From the NCBI RefSeq assembly GCF_029167625.1, contig NZ_CP119146.1, positions 124,001 through 188,000 on the forward strand: 64,000 bases of DNA, written 5' to 3'. The first letter of the stretch is position 1; the number at the start of each line of letters is the position of its first letter. Made by a program: the position numbers and the translations under genes. Origin of the DNA: Streptomyces sp. AM 4-1-1. Lineage in GTDB: Bacteria; Actinomycetota; Actinomycetes; Streptomycetales; Streptomycetaceae. The notes under the pieces were generated by a model, which had not been told where the DNA came from, ran no database searches, and saw only the letters and a program-made list of their open reading frames with translations. Shown piece after piece: positions 8,987 through 17,891 of this stretch.

Positions 8987-9636
8987 CGCAGGGCTCCGAT
9001 CCCGTGCGCGGGGCGAGGGGCGTCGAGAGGGACGGCACAGGTGATCAGGCCCGAAAGGCCGTCCCGTTCCTGCGCATTGAGCCGTAGCCGTTCCACCAGT
9101 TCACCGTCGCGGTTACTGCCCGTGCCGGTGACCAGCCAGCCCAGGGACTGGAGGTAGTCGAGCAGCGGGTCCGTGGCAGCGCCGCTCGCCGGGGACGGCG
9201 CCTCGGCGTATACCCGCGTCGCCCCGGCCCGGGCGGCGAAGTCGCTCGCCCAGAGCGTGATCAGCCAGCCGTACCGCTCGCTGAGACCCACAGCCGTGTA
9301 GAAGAGCGAGATCCCCAGGCAGGGCCCATCCTCGTCCTCGATTCGCGGGTGCTGTTCGTGCCGGCGGTGCAGCATCAGGCAGCCCAGGAGTCTTTCCTCG
9401 CCGGCGGCGTCGTCCTCGTACAGGCCGACGCCCTCCGCCCAGGCGTCCCGGTAGGCGGCGATGTGGCGGTGGGGCAGCGTGATGCCGCACGCGGCGAACT
9501 GCCGGGCCCGGTCATCGACCAGGGCGGCGGCCGTCGCACGGTCGGCGTCGGTGATCAGCGGTCGCATCTCATACTGCGGTCCAGCCGACCGGTGCTCGTC
9601 CTGGTCTCCAGCCGGGGGTGCGGTGGTGGTGTTCAC
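8983..9636 (-). CDS. GNAT-like N-acetyltransferase
   Basis: This 217-aa protein starts with a polar 20-residue tail, then a GNAT-like body (MRPLITDADRATAAALVDD, then LGCLMLHRRHEQ). The acetyl-CoA loop is not a clean Q/RxxGxG/A, so the assignment is by overall pattern. It overlaps the neighbouring genes by 4 bp on both sides (ATGA junctions). The substrate is unknown; inside an operon with a LanB dehydratase it could acetylate a product or act on protein, but this is conjecture. Confidence 0.68.
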   Translation of the reverse strand: MNTTTAPPAGDQDEHRSAGPQYEMRPLITDADRATAAALVDDRARQFAACGITLPHRHIAAYRDAWAEGVGLYEDDAAGEERLLGCLMLHRRHEQHPRIEDEDGPCLGISLFYTAVGLSERYGWLITLWASDFAARAGATRVYAEAPSPASGAATDPLLDYLQSLGWLVTGTGSNRDGELVERLRLNAQERDGLSGLITCAVPLDAPRPAHGIGALR

Positions 9637-10136
9637 CGTGCGGCTCCTTCACCGACGGCGGTGGACGAGGACGGGACAACTTCTGCGTCCGCACCGAGTA
9701 GGCCCAGGGCGTGGCCCCAGCCGACGAGCTGCGTGGCGTTGGCAACGCCCGCCGCGCGTACGAGGTCCTCCGTGGAGGCTTTGACGTCGGCCGGGGTGAT
9801 CTTCGCCGCCTTGGCGATGTCGGCGAGCGCGGAGTGCTCGGCGAGTGCCGTGAGCAGCCGCCGCTGGTCCTCGTCGGCCGCGAAGGACGGCCGTACCACG
9901 GAGAGCGAGGGTACGGGGACCTGCCGGTGCAGGAGCAGGGCGTGGGCGAGGACCGGGCGGGAGGAGCGGGGCGGGCAGCGGAGGCTGCGGCGCATGCCGC
10001 GGATGTGGGAGGTCACCGTGGCGCCAGACAGGTGTCCTTCGGCGGCGATCTCGCTGTTGGTCCGGCCCCGGACCAGGCGCTCGGCGATCCGTTTCTGGGC
10101 GGGGGTGATCGGAGTGATGGGGGCTGCGGTGGTCAT
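9633..10136 (-). CDS. Tandem LuxR-type HTH protein without receiver
   Basis: This 167-aa protein begins with a GerE/LuxR HTH (ITPAQKRIAERLVRGRTNSE, continuing IAAEGHLSGATVTSHIRGM). Its second half has another LuxR-like C-terminal helix pattern (LVRAAGVANATQLVGWGHAL). No receiver or ligand domain is present. I chose the ATG giving MTTAAPIT because upstream in-frame sequence is low-complexity Pro/Arg. It is probably a DNA-binding regulator encoded within the operon. It starts 26 bp after the P450 stop and overlaps the GNAT start by 4 bp. Confidence 0.72.
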   Translation of the reverse strand: MTTAAPITPITPAQKRIAERLVRGRTNSEIAAEGHLSGATVTSHIRGMRRSLRCPPRSSRPVLAHALLLHRQVPVPSLSVVRPSFAADEDQRRLLTALAEHSALADIAKAAKITPADVKASTEDLVRAAGVANATQLVGWGHALGLLGADAEVVPSSSTAVGEGAAR

Positions 10137-10162
10137 CTGGGGGTCCTGGTCGGTTGGGGTAG

Positions 10163-11443
10163 TCAGGCGGACGGGGTGCCGAGGCGGACGGGGAGCTCCT
10201 GGTGCCCGTTGGAGATGAAGCTGGGCAGGGGCCGGAGCTGGTCGGGCGTGACGGCCAGGTGGAGGTGGGGGAAGCGGGTGAAGAGCGCTTCGAGGGCGAT
10301 CCGGGCCTCGATGCGGGCGAGTTCGGCGCCCAGGCACAGGTGGGTGGCGTGGCCGAAGGCGAGGTGGTCGCGGGCGCTGTGGCGGGTGATGTCGAACTGG
10401 TCGGCGGTAGGGCCGTGGAGGTCGGTGTCGCGGCCGGCGGCGGCGTAGTTGATAGCGAGGGCGTCGCCCTGGGCGAAGGTGATGCCGGTGGCGTCGTCCG
10501 TCAGCTCGCGTACGGCGAAGCGCAGGATGATCGTCGCGATCGGGGCCTGGTGGCGCAGGGTCTCTTCGACGACGGGTTCCCAGCCGGTTTGCCCGGTGGT
10601 GGCCCGGGTGAGCTGGTCGGGGTGGGTCAGGAGGTTGGTGATGGCGTGGTCGAGGAGGTCGACGGTGGTCTCGTGTCCGGCGCCGATGAGCAGGACCAGG
10701 CTGTCGGCGAGTTCCTGTTCGCTGAGCTGGCCACTGTCGTGGGCGGCGATGAGGCCGGAGGTGACGTCGTCTCCGGGCTGCTCGCGCTTGCGGGCCACCA
10801 GGGCGGCGATGAGCTCGTAGACCCGGACCGGGGCGGCTTCGGCCTCCTCGGGAGCGAGGTCGGTGGCGAACAGGGCGCCGGCCGCGTCGCGGAAGTCGTC
10901 GTGGAGGTCCTCGGGGACGCCGAGGATCGCGTTGACCACGAGGAGCGGCAGGCGCCAGGCGAAGCGGTCGCGCAGGTCGACGGTCTCTTCGGGGCCGGCG
11001 TGCTGGAGGTCGTCGAGGAGGGTGTGGGTGATGGCCTCGATCTGCGGGGCCAGGGCGCGGACCCGGCGGGTGCTGAACGCGGCCGCCAGGGGGCGGCGCA
11101 GGCGGTGGTGCTCGTCGCCGTACGCACTCAGCGCGTTGCGGACGTCGACCCAGATCCGCAGTGGCCAGTCGGCGGGGACCGTGCGGTTGATGTAGGCGGG
11201 CCAGTGCTGGTGGGCGTCCTTGGAGATGTCGGGGTGTTTGAGCAGGCGGCGTATGAGGCCGGGGTCGGTGACGGACCAGGTGGGGATGGAGTCGGGCAGG
11301 CCCGGCAGGACGACCCGGGTGGCCGGGCCGCGGGTGCGCAGAGCGGCGGCCTCGGCGTGGATGTCGGAGCCGGTGGCGTCGAGGCGGAAGGGGCAGCCGG
11401 CGGCGGGGGACTGGGTGGTGGAGGTGCTGGCAGTCATGGTCAT
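10163..11443 (-). CDS. Cytochrome P450 (CYP154/156-like)
   Basis: This 426-aa soluble haem monooxygenase has an I-helix AGHETT at residues 255-260, an ExxR (ETLR) at 294-297 and a haem loop FGHATHLCLG with Cys370, so the catalytic set is complete. The loop has Ala where most P450s have the second Gly. It starts with an ATGA overlap on the preceding P450 gene. Conservons in Streptomyces often carry a CYP157/CYP154-type pair at this position. The substrate is unknown; with LanB upstream it may oxidise a peptide or another small molecule (inference). Redox partners are not encoded here. Confidence 0.95.
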   Translation of the reverse strand: MTMTASTSTTQSPAAGCPFRLDATGSDIHAEAAALRTRGPATRVVLPGLPDSIPTWSVTDPGLIRRLLKHPDISKDAHQHWPAYINRTVPADWPLRIWVDVRNALSAYGDEHHRLRRPLAAAFSTRRVRALAPQIEAITHTLLDDLQHAGPEETVDLRDRFAWRLPLLVVNAILGVPEDLHDDFRDAAGALFATDLAPEEAEAAPVRVYELIAALVARKREQPGDDVTSGLIAAHDSGQLSEQELADSLVLLIGAGHETTVDLLDHAITNLLTHPDQLTRATTGQTGWEPVVEETLRHQAPIATIILRFAVRELTDDATGITFAQGDALAINYAAAGRDTDLHGPTADQFDITRHSARDHLAFGHATHLCLGAELARIEARIALEALFTRFPHLHLAVTPDQLRPLPSFISNGHQELPVRLGTPSA

Positions 11444-12711
11444 CGCCTTCTGGTCGTGGGCAGGTGGGTGTCGGGCTGGAAGGTCACGGGCAGCGCGGTG
11501 AGCCCGGCGTGGAAGGTCGCGGGCCGGGCGGTGAGTTCGCCGGGGGTCACGGCGAGTGCGAGGCCCGCGAGGCGGTCGACGGCGCATTCGAGTGCGGTCT
11601 CGGCGATGATCCGGGCCAGGTCGGGGGCCGGGCACATGTGGGCGCCGGCCGAGTACGCGAGGTGACCGCGGTTGCCCGCGCGGGCGCCCGCCGCGAAGGG
11701 CAGGGCGGGATCGGCGTTGGCCGCGGCGAAGGACACCAGGATCGGGAAGCCTTCCTGGAGGTAGACGCCTTCGTAGCTCTGCTCGCCGATGGCGTACAGG
11801 GGGCTGTAGTTGGAGACGGGCGGGGTGTGCCACAGGACTTCGTCGAGGGCGTCGGCGAGGGGCTTGACGCCGGTGTGGACGGTGCCAGCGAACCGCTCGT
11901 CGGTGATGATCCTCCGCAGTGAGTTCATGATCAGGTTGCTGGAGGGGGTGGATCCGGCGCCGATGACCAGGAGGATCGTCTGGACCATCTCGGCGTCGTT
12001 CAAGCCGGCCGCGATCAGGTAGGTGGTGACGTCCCGTGCGGGCTGGACCCGCTTGAGGCGGGTCAGTTCCAGGCAGGCCGACTCGAGTTCGGCGTTGGCC
12101 TGCACGCCGTCGGAGTCGGCATCGAACAGGCGGGTCACCGCGACGACGATGCGCCGGCCGAGGGCGGGCGGGCAGCCGAACATTTCGATCATGGTGAGCA
12201 TCGGCAACGGGTCGGCGTACTGCGACACCAGGTCGGCCTGCCCGTCGGCGGCGAAGGCGCTGAGCAGCTGGTCGGCGATCTGGCGGACGGTGGCGGCCAG
12301 GGCGTGGGTGTCGACGCCGTCGAGGCTGGCGGTGATCGCGCGGCGTAGCCGGGTGTGCTCCGGCCCGTCCTTCCACAGGGCGTTGTCGCGGGGCTGCATC
12401 ATCATCAGCGCCGGGCTGTCGGGCGGGACCTGCCCGCGGCGCAGGGCTTCCCAGCGCCTGGGGTCCTTGCCGAAGCGCGAGGGGGTGTTCTGCAGGAGGT
12501 AGAGCGCCGCCCGGTAGGTGACGGTGAGGTATCCGTAGACGCCGGGGGAGATCTCCACCGGCATGATCGGGGCCACGTCGCGCAGCCGCTGGTAGGTGGC
12601 ATCCGGGTTAGCGTTGAAGGCGGGTCCGTAGATGGGCAGCGGCACCTCGGGCGGCGGTGCGGACGTGTGGGCCGGGCACTGGCCGGTGCCGGATGTCGGG
12701 TGTGTGGTCAT
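11440..12711 (-). CDS. CYP157-like cytochrome P450 lacking ExxR
   Basis: This 423-aa P450 has the haem-ligand Cys at 360 (YSAGAHMCPAPDLARI) but EVLW at 291-294 in place of ExxR. Its I-helix has GAGSTPSSN without the usual acid-alcohol pair. The CYP157 family is known for lacking ExxR and for sitting in conservons, which fits here. I chose the ATG giving MTTHPTSG because it overlaps the cvnD stop by 4 bp. It is paired with a canonical P450 downstream. Whether it is catalytic or a partner or sensor is unknown. Confidence 0.95.
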   Translation of the reverse strand: MTTHPTSGTGQCPAHTSAPPPEVPLPIYGPAFNANPDATYQRLRDVAPIMPVEISPGVYGYLTVTYRAALYLLQNTPSRFGKDPRRWEALRRGQVPPDSPALMMMQPRDNALWKDGPEHTRLRRAITASLDGVDTHALAATVRQIADQLLSAFAADGQADLVSQYADPLPMLTMIEMFGCPPALGRRIVVAVTRLFDADSDGVQANAELESACLELTRLKRVQPARDVTTYLIAAGLNDAEMVQTILLVIGAGSTPSSNLIMNSLRRIITDERFAGTVHTGVKPLADALDEVLWHTPPVSNYSPLYAIGEQSYEGVYLQEGFPILVSFAAANADPALPFAAGARAGNRGHLAYSAGAHMCPAPDLARIIAETALECAVDRLAGLALAVTPGELTARPATFHAGLTALPVTFQPDTHLPTTRRR

Positions 12712-13334
12712 CGGGCAGGCTCCGGCGTACGGGTCAGCAGGTGGCTGACGAGGGCTATCAGGGCGTCGCGGGCGCTGGGGCGCTCGCGGGCGTCGCACCG
12801 CACCAGCGGGGTGTCGGGAGGCAGGTCCATGACGTAGCGCAGCCGCTCGTCGGTGACGGCGGGGGCTTCGGCGAAGGTGTTGACGGCGATGGCGTACGGC
12901 AGCCGGAGGTCCTCGACGAGCTGGAGGATGGGGTAGGTGTCGGCCAGCCGGCGGGTGTCGACCAGGACGAGCGCGCCGAGCGCGCCGATGGCCAGGTCCT
13001 GGAGGATCGGGAAGAACCGCTCCTGTCCGGGGGCCCCGAACAGGTAGAGGACCAGGTCCTCGGAGAGCGAGTGCCGCCCGAAGTCCATGGCCACGGTGGT
13101 GGTCTTCTTGTCCGGCAGAGTGACGTCGTCGACGTCCGTGCCCGCGCGTGTCATCACCTCCTCGGTGCTGACGGGGGCGATCTGCGACAGGGCGTGGACG
13201 TAGGTGGTCTTCCCGGCGCCTAGGTGCCCGCAGACGAGGACCTTCACGGTGCGCTCGTCGCCGCGCAGCCTGGGCGGTGCGGTCTCAGATTCGGCGAAGG
13301 CCGGCAAGGACTTCCTCCAGCAGTGCTCGGTCAA
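12708..13334 (-). CDS. cvnD: Conservon GTP-binding protein CvnD
   Basis: This small Ras-like/MglA-like GTPase of about 208 aa has its P-loop GHLGAGKTT at residues 36-44, then GAPGQERF (the G3 region) and an IAVNTF segment near G4. Conservon GTPases work with the sensor-like CvnA, roadblock CvnB and DUF742 CvnC as a membrane-linked switch resembling eukaryotic G-protein signalling. The chosen ATG overlaps cvnC by about 50 bp; a later non-ATG start is possible. The stop overlaps the CYP157-like start by 4 bp, coupling the switch to the P450s. Confidence 0.95.
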   Translation of the reverse strand: MTEHCWRKSLPAFAESETAPPRLRGDERTVKVLVCGHLGAGKTTYVHALSQIAPVSTEEVMTRAGTDVDDVTLPDKKTTTVAMDFGRHSLSEDLVLYLFGAPGQERFFPILQDLAIGALGALVLVDTRRLADTYPILQLVEDLRLPYAIAVNTFAEAPAVTDERLRYVMDLPPDTPLVRCDARERPSARDALIALVSHLLTRTPEPAR

Positions 13335-13653
13335 CGGTGGTGGTGTCGGTCATGCGCCGCTGGGTGGTGATGTGTCCCCACTCCATTAGGTCGGCCAGCA
13401 GGACGCGGGTCACGCTGACCGGCAGGCGCAGGAGCGCGCCGAGTTCGGCGACGGCCTGCGCCCCGCCGGCCAGCACCCGCAGGATCGAGAGGTGCTCGGG
13501 GTTGAGGGGGGCACGGCTGAGGTGGCCGGCGGAGGCCGACAGGCTGATGAGCGTGATGTGGTCGAAGTGATTGCGGCTGGGCGCGGCCCGGCCGCCCGTC
13601 ACCACGTAGGCCCGCACCAGCCGGTCGTCGCCTGCCTGCCGTGCCCCGCTCAT
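13285..13653 (-). CDS. cvnC: Conservon DUF742 protein CvnC
   Basis: This 122-aa DUF742 protein has VRAYVVTGGRAAPS at its N-terminus, the LNPEHLSIL segment and a winged-helix-like half (VAELGALLRLPVSVTRVLLA, then DLMEWGHI). The start is the ATG giving MSGARQ, which overlaps the cvnB stop by 4 bp. DUF742 proteins are the third element of Streptomyces conservons and probably connect the roadblock protein to the GTPase. Confidence 0.93.
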   Translation of the reverse strand: MSGARQAGDDRLVRAYVVTGGRAAPSRNHFDHITLISLSASAGHLSRAPLNPEHLSILRVLAGGAQAVAELGALLRLPVSVTRVLLADLMEWGHITTQRRMTDTTTVDRALLEEVLAGLRRI

Positions 13654-14057
13654 GCCGGACTGGCCAGGTTGTGCCGCGGCGCGACGCGCAGCGCCGGGCC
13701 GAGGCTGTCGATGGTCTTGCGCATGCGGTACGAGAACGCCTCGATGTCGACGTCCGAGGTCGCGGAGGCGACGAGGTAGGCGCCCTCGGCGGCGGTGAGG
13801 ATGAACAGGAAGCCGCCCGTGAAACTGACCATCGTCTGCTCCCACGGGGTCGGCTCGTCCTGGACGAACGCCGCGCCGCGCTGGCTGAGGGACTGCATCC
13901 CGGAGGCGATCGCGGACACCCTGTCCGCCAGCTCACGGTCCACCTGGTCGGATGAGCCGACCGTGAGCCCGTCCGAGGAGAGCACGACCGCGTTGCGGGC
14001 GCCGGGGAAGTTCACGAGGTCGTTGAGGATCCAGCTGACGTCGGGGGAGGCGCTCAT
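13650..14057 (-). CDS. cvnB: Conservon roadblock/LC7 protein CvnB
   Basis: This 135-aa roadblock/LC7-fold protein has the features WILNDLVNFPGARNAVVLSS, then DGLTVGSSDQV, then GGFLFILTAAEGAYLVA. Family members act as GTPase-activating or scaffold subunits for small Ras-like GTPases, here presumably CvnD. It overlaps cvnA and cvnC by 4 bp each. Confidence 0.95.
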   Translation of the reverse strand: MSASPDVSWILNDLVNFPGARNAVVLSSDGLTVGSSDQVDRELADRVSAIASGMQSLSQRGAAFVQDEPTPWEQTMVSFTGGFLFILTAAEGAYLVASATSDVDIEAFSYRMRKTIDSLGPALRVAPRHNLASPA

Positions 14058-15346
14058 GAGATCTGCTCCTGATCGGTGGAGTTGGTGGAGTTGGGGCGGG
14101 CGGAGGAGGTGCCGCGCACGAACGCGGCGAGGCCCCGGCCGGCGCCGGGCCGCGGGACGCTGGTGGCAGGCGCGGCGGCCGGGAGCCCGGACCCGCGCCT
14201 GCCCCGGCGCATCGGCAGGCCGTCCTCCACGGCCACCGGATACGGGTGGCCGCCCGGTGCCGACGCGTCCGGCACATATCCGGCCGCGGGCTCGGGAGCG
14301 GGCGCGTGGGTCGGTGCCGTGACCAGGAGGGCTCGCGGCAGGTGGAGGACCGCGCGGACTCCGCCGTGCACGGACTGCTGCTCCACCGAGACCGTGAAGC
14401 CGTAGCGCGCGGCAAGCAGGCCGATGGCCTGGAAGCCGAAGCGCGGCGGAGTCCGCAGTTCGGTGATCCGCACCGGGTTCTGTCCGGACAGCAGACGGGC
14501 CGCGCGCTCACGCTCCTCCGGGGCCATACCGATCCCGGCGTCCTCGATGACGATGCTGATCCCGTTGTGTCCTTCGAGGTACCAGACGTAGACCTTGGTG
14601 CCGGGGTGGCTGTGCTGGGCGGCATTGTTGAGCAGCTCTGCGGCGGCAAGGACCACCGGCTCGACAACGCGACCGGCCACGTACGCGGTGGGCTCCCCGG
14701 TGATCTCCACCCGGGGGTAGTCGCGGATCCGGGAGACTCCGCCGCGGATGGTTTCCAGCAGGGGGGTGTCGGCCCGCTGACGGCCGGGCCACATGCCTGT
14801 CAGGATGCCCACGATCTGGGCACGGCGGGCGAGTTGGCTGCTGGCGTGGTCGATGGGGATCGTGATCGCGAGGGTCTTCTCGTCGCTCTGGAGATCCTGC
14901 AGAGCGGTCACGGCGACCTGCTGCTCGTTGATGAGGGACTGCATCGAGCGGACCACAGCCTCGACCGCCGCCCTGGCCGCGCCCTCGGCGCGTTCGGCGG
15001 CCTCGTTCGCCAGCACGGCGACCTGGTCCAGCACAGCGTGGTAGGCCGCGCCCGTCTCGGTGTCGGCGAGCTGCGGGTGAAGCAGACCGGCGTCACGATG
15101 GCGGCCGCCGTCCCCACGGCTCAGCGCGACGATGAGCGCCGGCAGCCGCTGCGCGGCAAGATTCCGTGCCTCCTCGTCCCGGGCCGACACACGCTGCTCA
15201 CCGTCGCGGACCCGGCCCTCCAGCTGGCGGATGACGCCGAGCCGCTCGGCGGCTCGGCGCCGGTAGTGCACCGCCACCGCGCCCGCGCCTGCGGCGGCAC
15301 CGGTCGGCACCGCCAGCAGCACGATGTTCTGTATCAGCGTGCTCAT
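14054..15346 (-). CDS. cvnA: Conservon sensor-kinase-like CvnA
   Basis: This 430-aa protein has one N-terminal membrane segment (IVLLAVPTGAAAGAGAVAVH, about residues 6-25), a coiled coil-rich middle, and a HATPase domain with N-box LLNNAAQHS and G-box DAGIGM, followed by a disordered Pro-rich tail. It is the usual first gene of a conservon; no receiver partner is nearby. The start is the ATG that shares a base with the upstream stop (TGATG). It probably senses a membrane or intracellular signal and controls CvnB/C/D. The ligand is unknown. Confidence 0.93.
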   Translation of the reverse strand: MSTLIQNIVLLAVPTGAAAGAGAVAVHYRRRAAERLGVIRQLEGRVRDGEQRVSARDEEARNLAAQRLPALIVALSRGDGGRHRDAGLLHPQLADTETGAAYHAVLDQVAVLANEAAERAEGAARAAVEAVVRSMQSLINEQQVAVTALQDLQSDEKTLAITIPIDHASSQLARRAQIVGILTGMWPGRQRADTPLLETIRGGVSRIRDYPRVEITGEPTAYVAGRVVEPVVLAAAELLNNAAQHSHPGTKVYVWYLEGHNGISIVIEDAGIGMAPEERERAARLLSGQNPVRITELRTPPRFGFQAIGLLAARYGFTVSVEQQSVHGGVRAVLHLPRALLVTAPTHAPAPEPAAGYVPDASAPGGHPYPVAVEDGLPMRRGRRGSGLPAAAPATSVPRPGAGRGLAAFVRGTSSARPNSTNSTDQEQIS

Positions 15347-15882
15347 CAAATCCCCACAGAAGTAAGGTCGGTTCGGACAGAGCCGCAGTTCGCGAGGCCC
15401 GCCGTGTGCTGCGGGAACAGCGCGAAGTGCAGCAAGATCGGCGCGGAGAAGACCCGGCATTCACGGTTGCCGAGACGGGCCCAGCTCAAGTCGTTTGCCG
15501 GTCCGGCCGCCCGCGGCGGGACCGTGAGGACGCCCTCGTCGCGGTGGTCGACCAGCCCGCTCCACTGCATGCCGTCCCCGGATCCGGGCGGGAGGATGAG
15601 GACCCACTTGTCGGTGAGCGGCCGGGCCACGGCGGCACCGACCGGGTGAGCACGGCGCTCCCCGAACCGGGCGATGAGATCCAGAGCGGTACGTCGGGGC
15701 ATTGTCAGGGTGTCGAAGCGATCCCCGACCGCCACCTCGAACGGCGCCCGCGCCGTCGTCGAGTCCGGGAAGAGGTCGTCCACGCTGACCTCCGCCCCGG
15801 CCCGGACCACATGCGCGGCCGGCGGGACGAGTCCGGGGTTGGCGGCGTCGGCTGCGGGGGCGCGTACGGCGAGGGCCCTCAT
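15346..15882 (-). CDS. Unknown small protein between GH15 and conservon
   Basis: This 178-aa protein begins MRALAVRAPAADAAN, with a later segment WVLILPPGSGDGMQWSGLV and an HRDEGVLTVPPRA stretch. That segment is reminiscent of prim-pol-derived small proteins common in Streptomyces, but I cannot confirm it. It has no signal peptide. It overlaps the GH15 stop by 4 bp and its own stop overlaps cvnA by one base, so it belongs to the operon and may be stoichiometric with CvnA. Confidence 0.72.
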   Translation of the reverse strand: MRALAVRAPAADAANPGLVPPAAHVVRAGAEVSVDDLFPDSTTARAPFEVAVGDRFDTLTMPRRTALDLIARFGERRAHPVGAAVARPLTDKWVLILPPGSGDGMQWSGLVDHRDEGVLTVPPRAAGPANDLSWARLGNRECRVFSAPILLHFALFPQHTAGLANCGSVRTDLTSVGI

Positions 15883-17891
15883 CGCGCGGTCCCGGCGACC
15901 AGGGCGTGGCCGCTCCGCGCGGCATGCACCGCCAGCGCCGCCAGGATGAGCGCCAAGTGCGAGAAGCCTTGCGGGACGTTGCCGAGTTGCCGCTGCTGGT
16001 GCGGGTCCCACTCCTCGGACATCAACCCGAGGTCGTTGCGGGTGCTGAGCAGACCGTCGAGGAGGATCTCCGCCTCGTCCACCCGACCGATCCGGGCCAG
16101 CGCCGTGATGAGCCAGCCCGAGCAGATCAAGAACGCGCCCTCGTCACCGGGCAGCCCGTCGCGGCCAGGGACCGCACCGCGGGTGTGGTAGCGCAGCATG
16201 AAGCCGCCCTGGATGGACAGATCCCGCTGGACGGCTTCGACGGTGCCGATGATCCGCTTGTCGGTGGACGGCAGGAAGCCGACCGTCACCATCTGCAGCA
16301 GCGCCGCGTCCAACTCCTTGGATCCGTAGGACTGGGTGAACGTATTGCGCTGCTCGTCGTAGCCGAGCAGGCACACCTGGGCGTGGATCTCCTCACGCAA
16401 GCCCCGCCACCGCTCCACCGGACCGTGGGCGTGACCGGCGTCGATGAGCGTGACCGCACGGTCGTAGGCCACCCAGGCCATCACCTTGGAGTGCACGAAG
16501 TGCCGCCGGTCGCCACGCACTTCCCAGAGCCCCTCGTCCGGCTCTGACCACAAGTTCTCCAGGCAGGCGGCCAAGTCGGTGATCATCGTCCCGACGGCCG
16601 GCGCCAGCGACGGGTCGCGCACCTGCGCGTCGTACAGTGCGCTGATGACCTCGCCGTATACATCGACCTGGAGCTGCTTCGCCGCGGCGTTGCCCGTGCG
16701 GACCGGGGCGGAGCCCTTGTGGCCGGGGAGCCAGTCGAGGACGGTCTCCGGTAGGTCGCGCTCGCCGCCCACTCCGTACATCACCTGGAGCAGCTCGGGG
16801 CAGCCGCCGATCGCGGTGCGCAACCAGTCGACCCAGGCCCGCGCCTCGTCGATGAATCCGCAGGCCAGGAACGTTTCGACGATGAACGCGCTGTCCCGCA
16901 ACCAGCAGTAGCGGTAGTCCCAGTTACGGATGCCGCCGATCTCCTCGGGCAATGAGGTCGTCGCCGCCGCCACGATGGCGCCGGTCGGTGCGTAGGTGAG
17001 GGCCTTGAGCGTGATGAGGGACCGCTCGAACGCGTCCCGGTGCGGTCCGGTGTAGGTGGACTGGCTGATCCAGTCTTGCCAGAAGTCGACGGTCTCCTTG
17101 AGGAGTCCGGTGGCGTCCGGCAGCGGGGGCGGGGCGTCGGTGTCTGGCGACCATGTCAGGTTGAGCGACAGCGTCTCGCCCTCGGACACCTCGAACTGCG
17201 TCAGCAGGTCGCCGTCGGCGGTCTGGGTAGGGGCGGGAGTGTCGAGCCACAGGCGGCCCGGCTCAAGGTCGACGCTCGCCCGGTGCCCGTCGGCGTTCAC
17301 GGTCGGGACGTGGCGGCCGTAGTCGGGGCGGGCCCGCAGCAGGGACCGCATTGCGACCCGTCCGCTGATGCCCCGCACGTTCCGGACCACGTGCGGCGCC
17401 TGCCCGGCGGTCGGCATGAAATCGGTCAGCTGCACCGTGCCGTCCCTGGTGATCCAGGTGGACTCCACGGCCAGGGTGCCCGGCAGGTACCGGCGCCGGT
17501 CCGCCACGGGCGCCGGCCTGTCCTCTGTGGCGGGTCCCACCCGCCACAGACCGTGTTCCTCGCTGCCCAGCAGCCGGGCGAAGACCGCGGGGGCGTCGAA
17601 CCTACCGGGTGACAGCATAGTGATGGCGCCGTCCCGGTCGACGTGCGCTGCGGTACGCATGTTCCCGATGAACGCCTGGTCCTCGATCCGCCCCACCGAC
17701 CGCGTCGCGGCCGCACGCGCGGAGGGGAATTGCTGAGGGCGCGGGAAGGCCGGGAGGATGCTGCCCGCGGGCAGCGGGCCCGGCTGCTGACCGCGCGCGT
17801 GGGCGGTCAAGGCGGCGGGGAAGTGCTGGGACATGTATCGGGTCCTCGGTGGGTTGCTCGGGCAGGGCAGGGAGCGGGCGAGGGCGTTCAT
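15879..17891 (-). CDS. Glycoside hydrolase family 15 protein
   Basis: This 670-aa protein resembles GH15 glucoamylase/trehalase-type enzymes of actinobacteria: an N-terminal beta domain, then the (alpha/alpha)6 barrel with the hallmark GGIRNWDYRYCWLRD at about residues 319-333. It has no secretion signal, so it is probably cytoplasmic and likely acts on trehalose or a maltose-like glycan. It is unusual to find it between a LanB and a conservon. The ATG used overlaps the lanB stop by 4 bp; an in-frame ATG at residue 20 (MSQHFP) is an alternative. The lack of other sugar genes argues against an ordinary catabolic operon. Confidence 0.92.
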   Translation of the reverse strand: MNALARSLPCPSNPPRTRYMSQHFPAALTAHARGQQPGPLPAGSILPAFPRPQQFPSARAAATRSVGRIEDQAFIGNMRTAAHVDRDGAITMLSPGRFDAPAVFARLLGSEEHGLWRVGPATEDRPAPVADRRRYLPGTLAVESTWITRDGTVQLTDFMPTAGQAPHVVRNVRGISGRVAMRSLLRARPDYGRHVPTVNADGHRASVDLEPGRLWLDTPAPTQTADGDLLTQFEVSEGETLSLNLTWSPDTDAPPPLPDATGLLKETVDFWQDWISQSTYTGPHRDAFERSLITLKALTYAPTGAIVAAATTSLPEEIGGIRNWDYRYCWLRDSAFIVETFLACGFIDEARAWVDWLRTAIGGCPELLQVMYGVGGERDLPETVLDWLPGHKGSAPVRTGNAAAKQLQVDVYGEVISALYDAQVRDPSLAPAVGTMITDLAACLENLWSEPDEGLWEVRGDRRHFVHSKVMAWVAYDRAVTLIDAGHAHGPVERWRGLREEIHAQVCLLGYDEQRNTFTQSYGSKELDAALLQMVTVGFLPSTDKRIIGTVEAVQRDLSIQGGFMLRYHTRGAVPGRDGLPGDEGAFLICSGWLITALARIGRVDEAEILLDGLLSTRNDLGLMSEEWDPHQQRQLGNVPQGFSHLALILAALAVHAARSGHALVAGTAR

